DNA of 49,422 nucleotides, taken from assembly GCA_012184525.1 (NCBI GenBank), contig WOFQ01000109.1, positions 1-49,422 of the forward strand, in the 5' to 3' direction. The notes under the pieces are model-generated. The model made no database searches. It was not told where the DNA came from and worked only from the letters and a program-made list of their open reading frames with translations. The DNA is from Xenoacremonium recifei (taxonomy: Eukaryota > Ascomycota > Sordariomycetes > Hypocreales > Nectriaceae). Both the position numbers and the translations under genes were made by a program. Below are positions 34,934 to 46,248 of the stretch, piece by piece. The number at the start of each line of letters is the position of its first letter. The first letter of the stretch is position 1.

Positions 34934-35069
34934 TTAATATACTACTTAATATACTACCTAATACACTGCTTAATATATTACTTAATATGCTACTCAATAT
35001 ACTGCTTAATATACTGCTTAATATCCTACTTAGTATATTACCTAATATCCTACTTCATTACTTAATAAG
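34934..35069 (+). repeat. 12-bp minisatellite, unit TTAATATACTRC
   Basis: About eleven imperfect copies in tandem, some with an 11- or 13-bp unit. It lies at the left edge of the AT-rich block. Differences between copies are mainly C/T and G/A. Confidence 0.8.
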
Positions 35070-35212
35070 TTTTACCATTTATACGCTCATACACTACTAT
35101 TTACATATAACTAGCCTATGCACCCGCTGTGTAATAATACTATGCGCCACAGCTTGAGACTGAGGTACCCCTAAGAAATCACAACGCACTATAATTATCC
35201 GTTACTGCCGCG

Positions 35213-35300
35213 CGGGCATGTGATTTTAGCATTTTAGTTTAGTATAGGCCTGGAATAATACTAATTAGTATTTTATATATAATATAAGAAAAATATATAT
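35213..35300 (+). mobile_element. Partial hAT-like MITE (left end only)
   Basis: The sequence GGCATGTGATTTTAGCATTTTAGTTT followed by AGTATAGGCCTGGAATAATACT is the left-end type seen in other copies. A matching right end directly downstream was not found. Confidence 0.45.
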
Positions 35301-35429
35301 ATATGTATATATTTAGGGTATATATATTAAATATAAAACAAACAGTCTATATATACCTATAGTAAGAGAGGAAGGGAGTGGGGGGTAGGGTATGCAACCC
35401 GTATATTCAGTATATTTCATACCTATTCC

Positions 35430-35900
35430 AGTCTCCTTTTTAAGATTATTAATAATACTATTTATCTTATTTTCCTTATTACTATCAAGTTATTCAAATA
35501 ATGTAATACTATAATATTAAGGGTCTTATACATAATAATTACTTTATTATAAAGAACTACTAAAACCCGCTAAACATTTAAGTTAAATATAATATTATTG
35601 TCTAGGTAACTATTTTAATCTATATAAGGGTTCATTTAATCTATATATTTTATTATTATACTTATTAGAGCCCCTTACCTATTATATATATTTTTTTCTT
35701 ATTCTATTCTAATTTCTCTAAATATATTTTTTATCTTATATTATAATAAATACTATTTATTACATATAGCTATTAGAAGTATTATTTAACAACTCTTTAG
35801 CTTAAAGGCATAAGAAAAGTCTTAAAATTATTTAGCCTTATTACTTTATTAAAGTCCTTAATAACTTACTTAACTTTATACCTTTCACTATTAATTTCTT
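35430..35900 (-). pseudogene. RIP-degraded Ty1/copia reverse transcriptase relic
   Basis: On the minus strand around 35600-35640 a degraded motif reads close to LNEPLYRLK, matching the copia reverse transcriptase core around ALYGLKQ in position and order. The flanking DNA parallels the copia relic near 46980-47300 for several hundred bases. Stops are numerous. It is a retrotransposon fossil and not functional. Confidence 0.55.
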
Positions 35901-35957
35901 TCTTTTTTATTTTATATATAAGAATTTTATAAATTTTAATATTATTATAGCTATATC

Positions 35958-36396
35958 TAAGGCTGTAATCTTAGTACTTTTATTCCAGTATATACCCGAA
36001 ATAATAGTAATTAGTATTAGTCATACTAATATTAAAAATTTTTGGTATTTTAATAGCTGGAATAAAACTAATTAGTGTTAATCTGACTAATATTAACAAT
36101 AATACTAAAAAAGAACTAATTAATATTTTGTATAAAATATAGACTCAGAAAGTATATATATATAATTAAATTCTGTATTCAAAGAGTGTAATATATATAA
36201 TATATTAAAAATACTAAAAAGTCTTTAGTATTAGTATTAGTATTTTTAGTATTTTTTATTAGTAAAATAATACTAAGAATTCTTAGTCTGACTAATATTA
36301 AAGATTCTTAATATTTTCCTGCCATAAAATAATACTAATTAGTCTTAATATAACTAATATTAATAATGAATACTAAGGAATAATTTCACAGCCCTT
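35958..36396 (+). mobile_element. hAT-like MITE copy a (about 439 bp)
   Basis: Left end TAAGGCTGTAATCTTAG and right end CTAAGGAATAATTTCACAGC then CCTT are inverted copies of the family TIR CAGGGCTGTGA, with C-to-T changes. Flanks GCTATATC and CCTATATA agree at 6 of 8 bases. The interior is rich in TAGTATTAG words in both orientations. Confidence 0.65.
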
Positions 36397-36590
36397 CCTA
36401 TATATTATGATAGATTTTAAATATTCTATATTATTATAAATATTAATATTTTCTAAAGCTGTATTAATTTTTTAAGTTATAAATACTAAGTTTTTAGTAA
36501 AAGTAAAAAATTAATTTTTAGTTATATTAAAAGACTAATTTATGATGATGAAGTTTAATTTGAGCTCTATAAAAGTTGAGCTATTAAAGG

Positions 36591-36940
36591 TATTGAATAT
36601 ACTGAATATACGGATTATATACACATCCCGAGCGGGGGGAGAGTCATACACATAACCTACCGATAACACATACCCCTATTCAAATATAACACATACAGCT
36701 CTATATAATACATATCTATATATATATAATACGTATAGCTATATGTAGCTATATATAACATATACAACTACATATATTACACACAGCTATTGGAAACACA
36801 CAGCTATCGTAAATGCTTCATCAAAAGAGGGGTAATTGGATGTGCCGGACCAGAAGTCGCCTGCTTACAGGAAATCAGATAGATCAAAAGGCCGACATAT
36901 TTCAGGCTAAATAAGACATGACTGATAGAAAGGCTGTATT
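36591..36940 (+). repeat. LTR-like repeat copy 1 (3' truncated)
   Basis: Starts TATTGAATATACTGAATATA, then a G-rich part near 36630, TA-rich ACACATACAGCT units, and a body matching copies 2 and 3 (TATCGTAAATGC, AGAGGGGTAAT, GAAATCAGATAGAT). The last 130 bp of the full-length copy are missing. Confidence 0.65.
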
Positions 36941-37129
36941 AGTGTTACATATATAGACTATTTATATTATATTCCCTTATTATAAAGCTTATTTCTCTAT
37001 ATATACACCCTGAATATATATATATATATATATATACCTTTATTCTATATTATATATAAAATATTAATTAGTACAATTTTAGTATTAGTATTAGTATTAA
37101 TATTACTAGAATCTTTAGTACTATTCTAC

Positions 37130-37227
37130 TTATAGAAATTCTAATACTAATTAATATGAGTACAGAAAATACTAATTAGTATTATTCCAGGTATATCCTA
37201 AACCAAAATACTAAAATTATATGCCTG
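37130..37227 (-). mobile_element. Partial hAT-like MITE (one end)
   Basis: The reverse complement begins CAGGCATATAATTTTAGTAT, then GGTTTAGGATATACCTGGAA, the same end type as at 35213 and 43072. The other end was not located, so the extent is a minimum. Confidence 0.4.
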
Positions 37228-37242
37228 GCTATAGCCTTCATC

Positions 37243-37746
37243 TAGGGCTATAAAATTATTCCTTAGTCTTTAGTCTTAGTCCAGTCTAGACTAATATTTC
37301 TTAATTTTAGTCTGCTTTTTAATAGACTAAAGATTTTTAGTCCGGATTAAGGAAGAGATTAAGAAGTCTTAGTTCAGGATAAGCCAGACTTAAACTAAGA
37401 AATCTTCATTCAAATTAAGAGACTAAAAAAGTATATTTATAATTATAATTAATTAAATATATATATATATATATATATTATATTATATATATCTATAGTA
37501 TATAACTATCTATACTATATAATACTTATATATTTTTATTATATATATTTAATTAGATTTTATATTTAATATTTTAAGATATAATCTTAGTTTTTAGTTT
37601 TTAGTCTTAGTCTAATCTGGATTAATATTTCTTAGTTTTAGTCTACTTTATAGTAAATTAAAGATTTTTAGTCCAGACTAAGGACTTAACTAAGAAGTCT
37701 TAATTTAGGGGTAAACCGAACTAAAGTGATTAAAATTACAGCCCTG
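37243..37746 (-). mobile_element. hAT-like MITE copy b (504 bp)
   Basis: Ends TAGGGCTATAAAATTATTCC and AAAATTACAGCCCTG are inverted. Flanks CCTTCATC and CCTATATC agree at 6 of 8 bases. The interior uses CTTTAGTCTTAGTC words rather than TAGTATTAG, marking a second subfamily with the same ends. Confidence 0.65.
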
Positions 37747-37971
37747 CCTATATCATATAAACTGTAGTAGTAGAAAAATAGTTATATACTAATAGCATAA
37801 CTCTTTTAAATTATATTCGCGAAATATTAAAATATATTATAAAATATCCCATAAGAACTTAAGCAGCTAGAAGACTATAGTGTAGTTTGTATTAAATTAA
37901 GTTATCTTTTTTTATCTTTATATTCTTAGATAAGTTTTCTCGACCCTATATGGAGTAATATATGCATCACC

Positions 37972-38322
37972 TATTGAATATACTGAAAATACGGATTATG
38001 TTGAATATACGGATTACATACTGCCTCCGGGGAGGGGGGGGGTCATACATACAACTAATAGATAATACATACCCCTATATAATATATACGGCTCTATATA
38101 ACACACAGCTATATATATATAATACATATAGCTATATATATCATACATAACACACACAGCTATCGTAAATGCCTGTCCAAATGAGGCCAAAAGAGGGGTA
38201 ATCGGAATATGACGGACCAAATGAGGGGTCCGGCTGCAACGGCACGCCGGCTTACGAGAAATCGGATAGATTTGAAGGCCGAGGATTTTGAATATATAAG
38301 GGCCCTGTGTATCTAAGCTAGC
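37972..38322 (+). repeat. LTR-like repeat copy 2 (3' truncated)
   Basis: Starts TATTGAATATACTGAAAATA, with a G-run of nine near 38033. The body is well preserved: GCTATCGTAAATGCCTG, GGGGTAATCGGAATATG, CAACGGCACGCCGGCTTA. It stops at 38322, exactly where MITE copy g begins (CAGGGC). It keeps GC-rich words that RIP would have changed, so it looks younger than its surroundings. Confidence 0.7.
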
Positions 38323-38532
38323 CAGGGCAATAATTTTAGTCACTTTAGTCCAGTCCACCCCTGGAATAAGGCTAATTAGTTATTTCCTTAGTCCGGACTA
38401 AAAATATTTAATCTATTAGAGGGTAAAATAAAATTAAGACTAAAAAATCGGACTAAGATGAAGACTAAGACTAATAATTTTTAGTTAGACTAAGACTGAA
38501 CTAAGGACTAAAAAAAGGAATAATTAGTCTAA
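38323..38532 (+). mobile_element. hAT-like MITE copy g (partial)
   Basis: Left end CAGGGCAATAATTTTAGTCA, then CTTTAGTCCAGTCC. The right side decays after AAAAAAAGGAATAATTAGTC without the CACAGCCCTG terminus. CTTTAGTC-type interior. Confidence 0.5.
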
Positions 38533-39662
38533 GATATTAAATTAGGATATTATTATGTATAGCAAATTAATATATATATATATAGATAGATAGGGTATAT
38601 ATATTAGAAAAATAGGCCTTATAATAAGAAAATAATATATAAAGTCTAAATATACCCCTAGGGATGAAATAGTAAGGGTGGGTCTAAAGGAATTGGGAAA
38701 AAGGGAAGGGGGGGGCGGTGGTCGTAGGGGTCAATATTCAATCTCGCAGCTAGTATAATATGTATAGCTATATATAGTAGACCTATAAATTATACTATAT
38801 TTATTAGACTGATGACCCCCTGATGATAGTATATATACATATAATATATGTATATAATTAGACTTTAATATCCTCTTCTTCTTCCTCTTTTAACTCCTTT
38901 TCTAAGCTATCTAAATATTTAATTTTCAGCTTTTAAATAATATTAGCTGATAAACTATTTAAAAAACTAGTAAATTCTTATTCCTAATAATGACATTATT
39001 ACTGATAGAAAATATACTTTTAATAAAAGCGGAAGTAGCTGGAATAGCTAGAAAATGCCTAGCTAATATACTTAATATTAGAAATCGAATAGATTAAGTC
39101 TTCTCATATCCTAATATATTAGTCTAGTAAATAATAATATACTATATGTATATATATAATACTTATATTCTAATTAACTGTATTTTCTTTCAAATATATA
39201 GAAAATTCTTCTTCTTTATTAGTAGCCCCTATATATAATTTATTTCCAGAATTTTCTTTATATATAGGAGAGTTAATATTACACATAACTATACTTATTT
39301 AATTTATTAAATAAAAAATTAATAGAGGGCTAATTTATATAGCCCTCCTTTTTATCTTTAACTATATAGGAATTTAGTATAAATATATATATATAAATAT
39401 ATAATATCTAGCTTACTAATAAAACTTTTCCTTAAAAAGCTAAAAAATACTATTTTTTATATTTTTATAGTAATATAATAAGCCTTTAGGTTCAGAATAT
39501 AATAACTTAAACCTAAAGTCTAATATTATACTGACTAAAAAAGACTTATATTTTTTTAAGGAAGAAAAAGAGAGCTTTTTAAGGAAATATTTTTCTTATT
39601 TTTCTATGCCTTTTATAATAGCCTTAAAATAAAACGAATTAAAAGCCTAATAATAATGGGTA

Positions 39663-39695
<33 letters not shown>

Positions 39696-39827
39696 TTAAA
39701 TAGAAATATAAATGAACTTATTAAATTAGGGCTTTTAGACTTATTTAAAAAGTCTCTATTAAGCTCTTATAGGTTTTTATATATTTAATAAAGATATAAA
39801 CGCTTTTTTAGTAGGGTTATATAGACC

Positions 39828-40335
39828 CAGGGCTGTGATTTTACTTACTTTAGTCCAGTCTACCTCCAGGCTAAGACTAAATAATTACTTTCCTAATCCA
39901 GACTAAAAATTATTAATCTATTAGAGGGTAGATTAAAATTAAGAATTTTAAATCAGATTAAGAGTAAAACTAAAGACTAAAGATTAAAATTATATCTTAA
40001 AATATTAAATAAAAGATCTAATTAAATATATATAATATAAATATAGATATATATATATATATATATAATATATCTTATACATCTTTATAATATATACCTA
40101 TTTATTTAATATAATATATATTTAATTAAATATAGCTATATATATAATTTTTTAGTTCTTTAATCTGGACTAAAATTTCCTAATATTATTCTGCCTTATA
40201 GTAGAATAAGACTAATTAATTACTTCCTTAATCTGAATCAAAAATTTTTAATCTACTAAAAAGCAGAATAAAACTAAGAAGTCTTAATTAGACTAAGACT
40301 AAAACTATAGACTAAGGAATAATTTTATAGCCTTA
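39828..40335 (+). mobile_element. hAT-like MITE copy c (508 bp)
   Basis: Left end CAGGGCTGTGATTTTACTTA and right end CTAAGGAATAATTTTATAGC then CTTA. Flanks TATAGACC and TATAGACG agree at 7 of 8 bases, an 8-bp target duplication. CTTTAGTC-type interior. Confidence 0.75.
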
Positions 40336-40583
40336 TATAGACGTGACCCTAAACCATAATAGAAGGATTTAAAAAAATCTTAAGTATTTTTTCTAGCTCT
40401 TTTTACAGCTGGCTAATTAGTAATCGGGGACTTAAAGGAATATAAATTTGAATTCCTTGTTGGTGGTATTTTTTTATATATAAGTCAGAGGCTCTTTTAA
40501 TGGAAGAGCCACTGAAGCTATATAATAAGTTAAATTCTACTTTATAATATTATATATAAGAATATAAATTAGTATATTATATA

Positions 40584-41143
40584 CAGTGCTGTGATTTTAG
40601 TGTTTTAGTTTAGTATATACTTAGAATAATATTAATTAGTATTTTATATATTAATACTAATTAGTATTAGTATTTTTATAAGTAGAATAATACTAAAAAC
40701 TGTAGTATTAATACTAGTAAACTAATACTAAAAATCTGGAATAATACTAATATTAATACTAATACTAAAAGTATATTAATTAGTATTTTTTATATATAAC
40801 ATAATATAAGGATATATATATATATATAATTAAGCTTTATAATAAGAATATAATATATATATATATATTAAATATATTAAAAAACAGAAAAAAAACAGAA
40901 AAAAACCTAAATACTAAAAATTTTTAGTATTTATATAAGTAAAATAATACTAAAAATTTTAATATTAATATTACTAAACTAATACTAAAAATCTTTAATA
41001 TTTTTATAGGTATAATAATATTAAAGGTCTTAATATTAGTATTAGTATTAATATTTTAGTATTTCCTTTCTATAGAATAATACTAATTAGTTTTAGTATA
41101 TTAATATTAATACTAAATACTAAGGAATAATTTCACAGCCCTA
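40584..41143 (+). mobile_element. hAT-like MITE copy d (560 bp) with perfect 8-bp target duplication
   Basis: Left end CAGTGCTGTGATTTTAGTGT and right end AGGAATAATTTCACAGCCCT then A are inverted. Both flanks read ATTATATA exactly (40576-40583 and 41144-41151). The interior is rich in TACTAATACTAA and TTAGTATTAGTA words that can pair into long hairpins. Confidence 0.8.
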
Positions 41144-42325
41144 ATTATATATAATATATATATATTATTTCAATAAAATGGTGGCCTAAAGGAATAGTAG
41201 ACTTTTTGCATATAAGGAACTAAAATGCCCTCTTCTTTATATTTTAATATGCCCTCTTTTACTAATTTCTATTTTTATAGTTATATTTAATAATAATATA
41301 AACTTATTATTACTAATTTATAAGATCTTTTTGTAATTAGTAATATAAATATATATATATATATATATATATGAAAAACTTACTCATATTTAAAGTATTA
41401 TCTTCTAGTCCTTTGAAATTAGGGTTATCTAATTAGTAGAACTATTAAATAAGGTACCTTCCAAGAAGCTATTAGATAGATATTCCATTAGAATATCCTG
41501 AGCTATAATATTTAAAATTTAATTTATATAATTAATTTTATTTTTAAAGTTATATTAAACATTAGCTTTATTTAGCTCTTTAAAATATTCTATAAAGCTA
41601 TTATTATTTATTATATTATCTCTAATAATACTATTTAAAGTTAGCCTTTTATTTTAACTATTTAAATATATATAAAGGTGTCTATAAGAAATAAAAAGCT
41701 AAAGAAGGAAAAATATATATAATATATACATATATATATTAATATCTGTATAAGTAGCTATATATTTATATATATATATATATCACATTAATAACTTAAA
41801 GATACTTTTTATAAATAAATGTGAATATATATATAGAATCTCTTTAAATTTCTTATATATATATAGCTTCCTGATAGCTCCTTAAACCCTACTTTCTATT
41901 AGTTTCTATATTGCTTATATAATATAAGGGACCCCCCACTCCTCACCCCCCAAAAAGCCCCCTTAGTATATTAATATATTAAGAGGTGGGGCAAGGGCGA
42001 GCGGTTCAGGGTCATATATTCAATACCGCTCTATATACTAGCAAATATAGGAGACTTACTAATTGAATTATATATTAACTAAAATTTAGGGCTAATATAT
42101 ATTAATATAAGCCCTAAATAGGATTTTTAATTATTTACAGTCTAAATATTAAAACTTAGGGAAAAACTCCCTAACTTAGTAATATTTGCTGCTTATAAGG
42201 GATTAAGGTGCAATAAACTATTATAATAAGTGGTATTTAGGATATTCTTAGTTTTCCACCTATTTATAATAGGACTAGACCTAATAGAAGCTAATATATA
42301 TATATATATATATATGTAATTAGGG

Positions 42326-42460
42326 GGAGCCCCCTATGGCGCAGTAGTTAAGGTATCAGGACTAGCCTTCTTTAGGGCAGAAGGTTATTAGTTTAAATTT
42401 GGCCAGAAGTTCCCTTTTTACTGTAAGTAGATTAGTAACTTATAAAAGCCAGATAAAAGG
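42326..42460 (+). repeat. SINE-like or tRNA-derived relic with RIP-mutated B box
   Basis: TGGCGCAGTAG at 42337-42347 matches a tRNA/SINE box A. AGTTTAAATTTGG at 42390-42402 fits a box B with TTCGAATC changed to TTTAAATT, both changes being C-to-T. Spacing of about 53 bp is normal for a Pol III internal promoter. A T-run follows at about 42416. Whether it was a SINE or a tRNA gene cannot be decided; no matching second copy was found here. Confidence 0.55.
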
Positions 42461-43071
42461 TTAACCTATAGGGCTATATATAATAATATATTATATAACC
42501 TAATATATAATAATAAAAAGGCCCCTATAACTACTTAAAGTAAATACAGTAAGTAGCTAATATATTACTATAAATAAGGGCAAAATAGCTAGCTATTAGC
42601 TTAATAGAAATAAATAGTGCTTACTCTATATAATAACCTAATTATAAGAAGGATAGATATAATAAGAGATAAAATATAGCTGTACTAGATATATAATAAT
42701 TACCTAATTATATAATCAGCCTAATTATATAATTAGTATTTAATATATATATTAATACGACCTTCTTTATGGGCTGCAGTAATAAGGACTTAATATAGAA
42801 GAAATATATAGTAATTAGAGATTTAGGAAAGGTTTTTATTTAGCTATATATAAATATATAGGGAAGGCTCAGAGTAAATCTGGCCTGAGGTCTGTGGAGC
42901 AGGGCTGTGAAATTATTCCTTAGTGTTTAGTATCAGTATTAGTATACTAAAACTAATTAGTATTATTCTATAGAAAGGAAATATTAAAATATTAATACTA
43001 ATATTAATATTAAAACCTTTAGTATTATTCTAGCGGTAAAACTACTAAAGGCTTTTAGTATTAATTTAGTA

Positions 43072-43463
43072 TAGGCATATAATTTTAGTATTTTAGTTTA
43101 ATATAGGCCTGGAATAATACTAATAATTAGTATTAGTATTTTTATAGGTGGAATAATACTAATATTAATATTAATACTAAAAGTGTACTAATTAGTACTT
43201 TTATATATATTATAATATAAAGATATATATATATATATAATTAGGGTATATATATAAAATTAAGCTTTATAATGTCGAGATATAATATATATATATATTA
43301 AATATATTGAAAAAACCTAAATACTAAAAATTCTTAATATTATACTAAAGGTTTTAGTATTAGTATTGATATTAATATTTTAGTATTTTGTTTCTATAGA
43401 ATAATACTAATTAGCTTAGTATATTAATAATATTAAAGACTAAGGAATAATTTCACAGCCCTA
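43072..43463 (+). mobile_element. hAT-like MITE copy f (392 bp), nested, perfect 8-bp target duplication
   Basis: Left end TAGGCATATAATTTTAGTAT and right end AGGAATAATTTCACAGCCCT then A. Both flanks read ATTTAGTA (43064-43071 and 43464-43471). It sits inside copy e, so it inserted later. Confidence 0.75.
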
Positions 43464-43811
43464 ATTTAGTAATACTAATACTAAAACTCTTAGTATTATT
43501 CTACCTATTTAAATATTAAGAATTTTTAGTATTTAGGTTTTTTTAAGTTTTTTTTTAAGCTTATTTAATATATATATATTACTGTTTTTTATCATAACGC
43601 TGAATTATGTATATATATATATATATATATTTAGATTATGTTATATATAAAAATAATAATTTAGTGCACTTTAGTATTAGTATTAATATTAATATTATTC
43701 TAGATTTTTAGTATTATTTTAGCCATAAAAATACTAAAAACTTTTATTATTAATTCAGGAATATTAATATTAAAATTTTTAGTATTATTCTATTTCTAAA
43801 AATATTAATAC

Positions 43812-44291
43812 TGTGAAAAGTGGGTACTAGTCGTAGACAGTGGAAGTAGTAGATGTATTGAAGTTGTTGAGTTCTATCAGCTAGGTTGGATACACACAGC
43901 CCTTACATATTCAAAACCCTCGGCCTTCCTCGGCCTTCCTATCAGTCCGAGCTTATTTAAGCTGAATAAGTCGGCCTATTCAATCTATCCGATTTCTCAT
44001 AAGCCGGCGTGCCGTTGCAGCCAGACGCCTCATTCGGTCCGCCATATTCCGATTACCCCTCTTTTGGCCTCATTTGGTGAGGCATTTACGAGAGCTGTGT
44101 GTTTCCAGTAGCTGTGTATGTTATGTATGATATATATAGCTATATGTATTATATATATATAGCTGTGTGCTATATAGAGCCGTATGTGTTATATTTAGAT
44201 AGGGGTATATATTATCTGTTGGTTGTGTGTATAACCCCCCCACCCTCCCCCCCAGGGAAGTATATGATCCTTATTTTCAGTATATTCAATA
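43812..44291 (-). repeat. LTR-like repeat copy 3, full length (480 bp), solo
   Basis: On the minus strand it runs from TATTGAATATACTGAAAATA to CCCACTTTTCACA. Flanks AATAC at 43807-43811 and 44292-44296 fit a 5-bp target duplication within MITE copy e. The body keeps CpG- and CpA-rich words (GCCGGCGTGCCGTTGCAGCC), so it has largely escaped RIP. It ends in CA as LTRs do but starts TATTG rather than TG, so the exact 5' end is uncertain. A 66-codon frame through it is not a gene. Confidence 0.65.
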
Positions 44292-45426
44292 AATACTAAT
44301 TAGTATTATTCCAGGCATATATTAAATTAAAATACCAAAATTACAGTCCTTCTAAGGAGGTTTACCGTAATAGGCTAAAAAGGCTTGGAATCAATCTAGC
44401 CTGATCATAAAAGCAGGTTAGTAAAGAAGATTAAGGCCTGAGCGAGAATTATAAACGCTTTCTGGCTAAATTATAGATTAAGGGCTTAGAATAAATTCAG
44501 CCTGATTTATTATTATTATCATATATATAGTTTACTAGCCCTTATAAATACAGAATTATCTACATAGCTAAATAAGCTTAGTTAAAGTAATATAAATAAT
44601 AATAATATATATAATCAAAATACTTACTTATTCTAATAGGATAATAAGTTCTAAAAAGAGCTAGAATTTAAGATCTTAAAAAATAGATTATTTTCTATAA
44701 GAAAATATAAGACCTTATTTAAAGCTTCTTCTTCTGTGAAAAAAAAGTAAGTTAATTTAGGCTCTTTATTAGAAGAAGAACTCAAATTTAAAAAGCTCTC
44801 TTTTAGATTTAATATAATTTTAAATTCTCTATTTTATTAGTTATATATATATATATATATAGAGGACTTATTTCTTTTTCTAGTCTTTTCTGACTCTTTA
44901 TTATATATAATCTCAGGATATTTTCTTCAGAAATATCTTTAAAAATTAGAAGCTTAGAAGCCCTTAATCTTTACTATAGTCTTAAAAGAGCAGCTATCTA
45001 GATTAGTATATATATATATATAATACAGGACTTAAATATAGAAAATTAAATATATACCTAGTACACTAAACTAGTATTTCTTTATCTTTTCATAAATTAA
45101 TAGGTAATAAGTTGTAAGTAAATAGCTTATTATTAAAAATATAGATTTTTAACTTTTCAGTATTAAATTTAAATCTCTCACTATTATAAATAGACCTATA
45201 AGGGCTATCTATAGCGGAGGTATTTAAATTAGAACTATAAAGTAATTCTGAGGAAGAAGAAGGAGGTTAGTTAGTTTCTAGCTCAGAACCCTCTTTAAAT
45301 TTCCTTATTTAAAAAGGGTCTTAGGATTCCTCTTATATGAAAGCTTCTGCGTAGCTAGAATCTATTTTAATAGATAATATATCTATAAATTAAAATAGTA
45401 TAGAGGTAGAAAATAGGATTTAGATT

Positions 45427-45869
45427 TGCAAAAAGTGGGTACTAGGTGTATACAGTGGAAGTAATAGATATGTTGAAGTTGTTGATTTCTGTTAGCTAGG
45501 TTGGATACACAGGGCCTATATATATTTAATATACCGGTCAGCTGACTTCTTGTCAATCGATTTCCTATCAGCCGATTTCTTATCAACCGATTTTCTAGCT
45601 GCTGATCCTAGCTGTTGATCCTAGCCGTATATAGTCATATGTGTTATCTATAGCTGTGTGTGTTATCTATAGCTTATTTACAGCTGCATCTTATATCTAT
45701 ATACGGTATTAATAGCCGTGTGTGATGTTTGACCCCCCCCTTTTCCGGGAGTGTATGTGTGTATTGAATATACTGAAAATACGGATTATATACTCCTCCC
45801 CGGGGGGAAGGGGGGGTGGGGGGCGGGTGGGGGGCGGGTATATAATCTGTATTCTCAGTATATTTAATA
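45427..45869 (-). repeat. LTR-like repeat copy 4, rearranged, with palindrome and G-rich core
   Basis: The 3' part matches copy 3 (AAAGTGGGTACTAG, then GTAGACAGTGGAAG-like words). The middle diverges with repeated TATCAGCCGATTTC-type units at about 45540-45600. The 5' end is a palindrome at 45762-45869: two LTR starts face each other across a G-rich core. It lies downstream (minus strand) of the copia relic and may be its 3' LTR. Confidence 0.55.
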
Positions 45870-46211
45870 GTAATATGTATTTTCAGTGGATTTAATATCC
45901 GCCCGTAATCTATATATATTTATATATAAAGAGATTATATATATAAACTATTTTAAGTCTAGATTTTCCATAAAGGCCTTCTGCTTAGTAATATTAAGCC
46001 CCTTAATTAGACTATTACCTAATTAGTCTTTTTTATTTATATAAATTAATTATATATTATTATTAGTTACTTCCTCCCTTATAAAGTAATATTTTATATC
46101 TATATGTTTAGTCCTTTTATAAAATTTAGGATTCTTAGCTAGTTTCTTTACTAACTAACTATCAGTTAATAAAGGAGGTATTTTTATATTTATATTTATT
46201 TTTAGGGCTTA

Positions 46212-46248
<37 letters not shown>

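Larger units (their letters stand above)
42900..44351 (-). mobile_element. hAT-like MITE copy e, split by nested MITE and LTR-like insertions
   Basis: Outer ends CAGGGCTGTGAAATTATTCC (42900) and AAATTACAGTCCTT (to 44351) are inverted. Flanks CTGTGGAG and CTAAGGAG agree at 6 of 8 bases. Inside lie MITE copy f (43072-43463) and the LTR-like repeat (43812-44291), which account for most of the excess length. Confidence 0.6.

Noticed and set aside
38014..38358. 114-codon minus-strand frame in the RIP block
   Set aside because: Runs through LTR-like copy 2; Tyr/Ile-rich translation of TA repeats.
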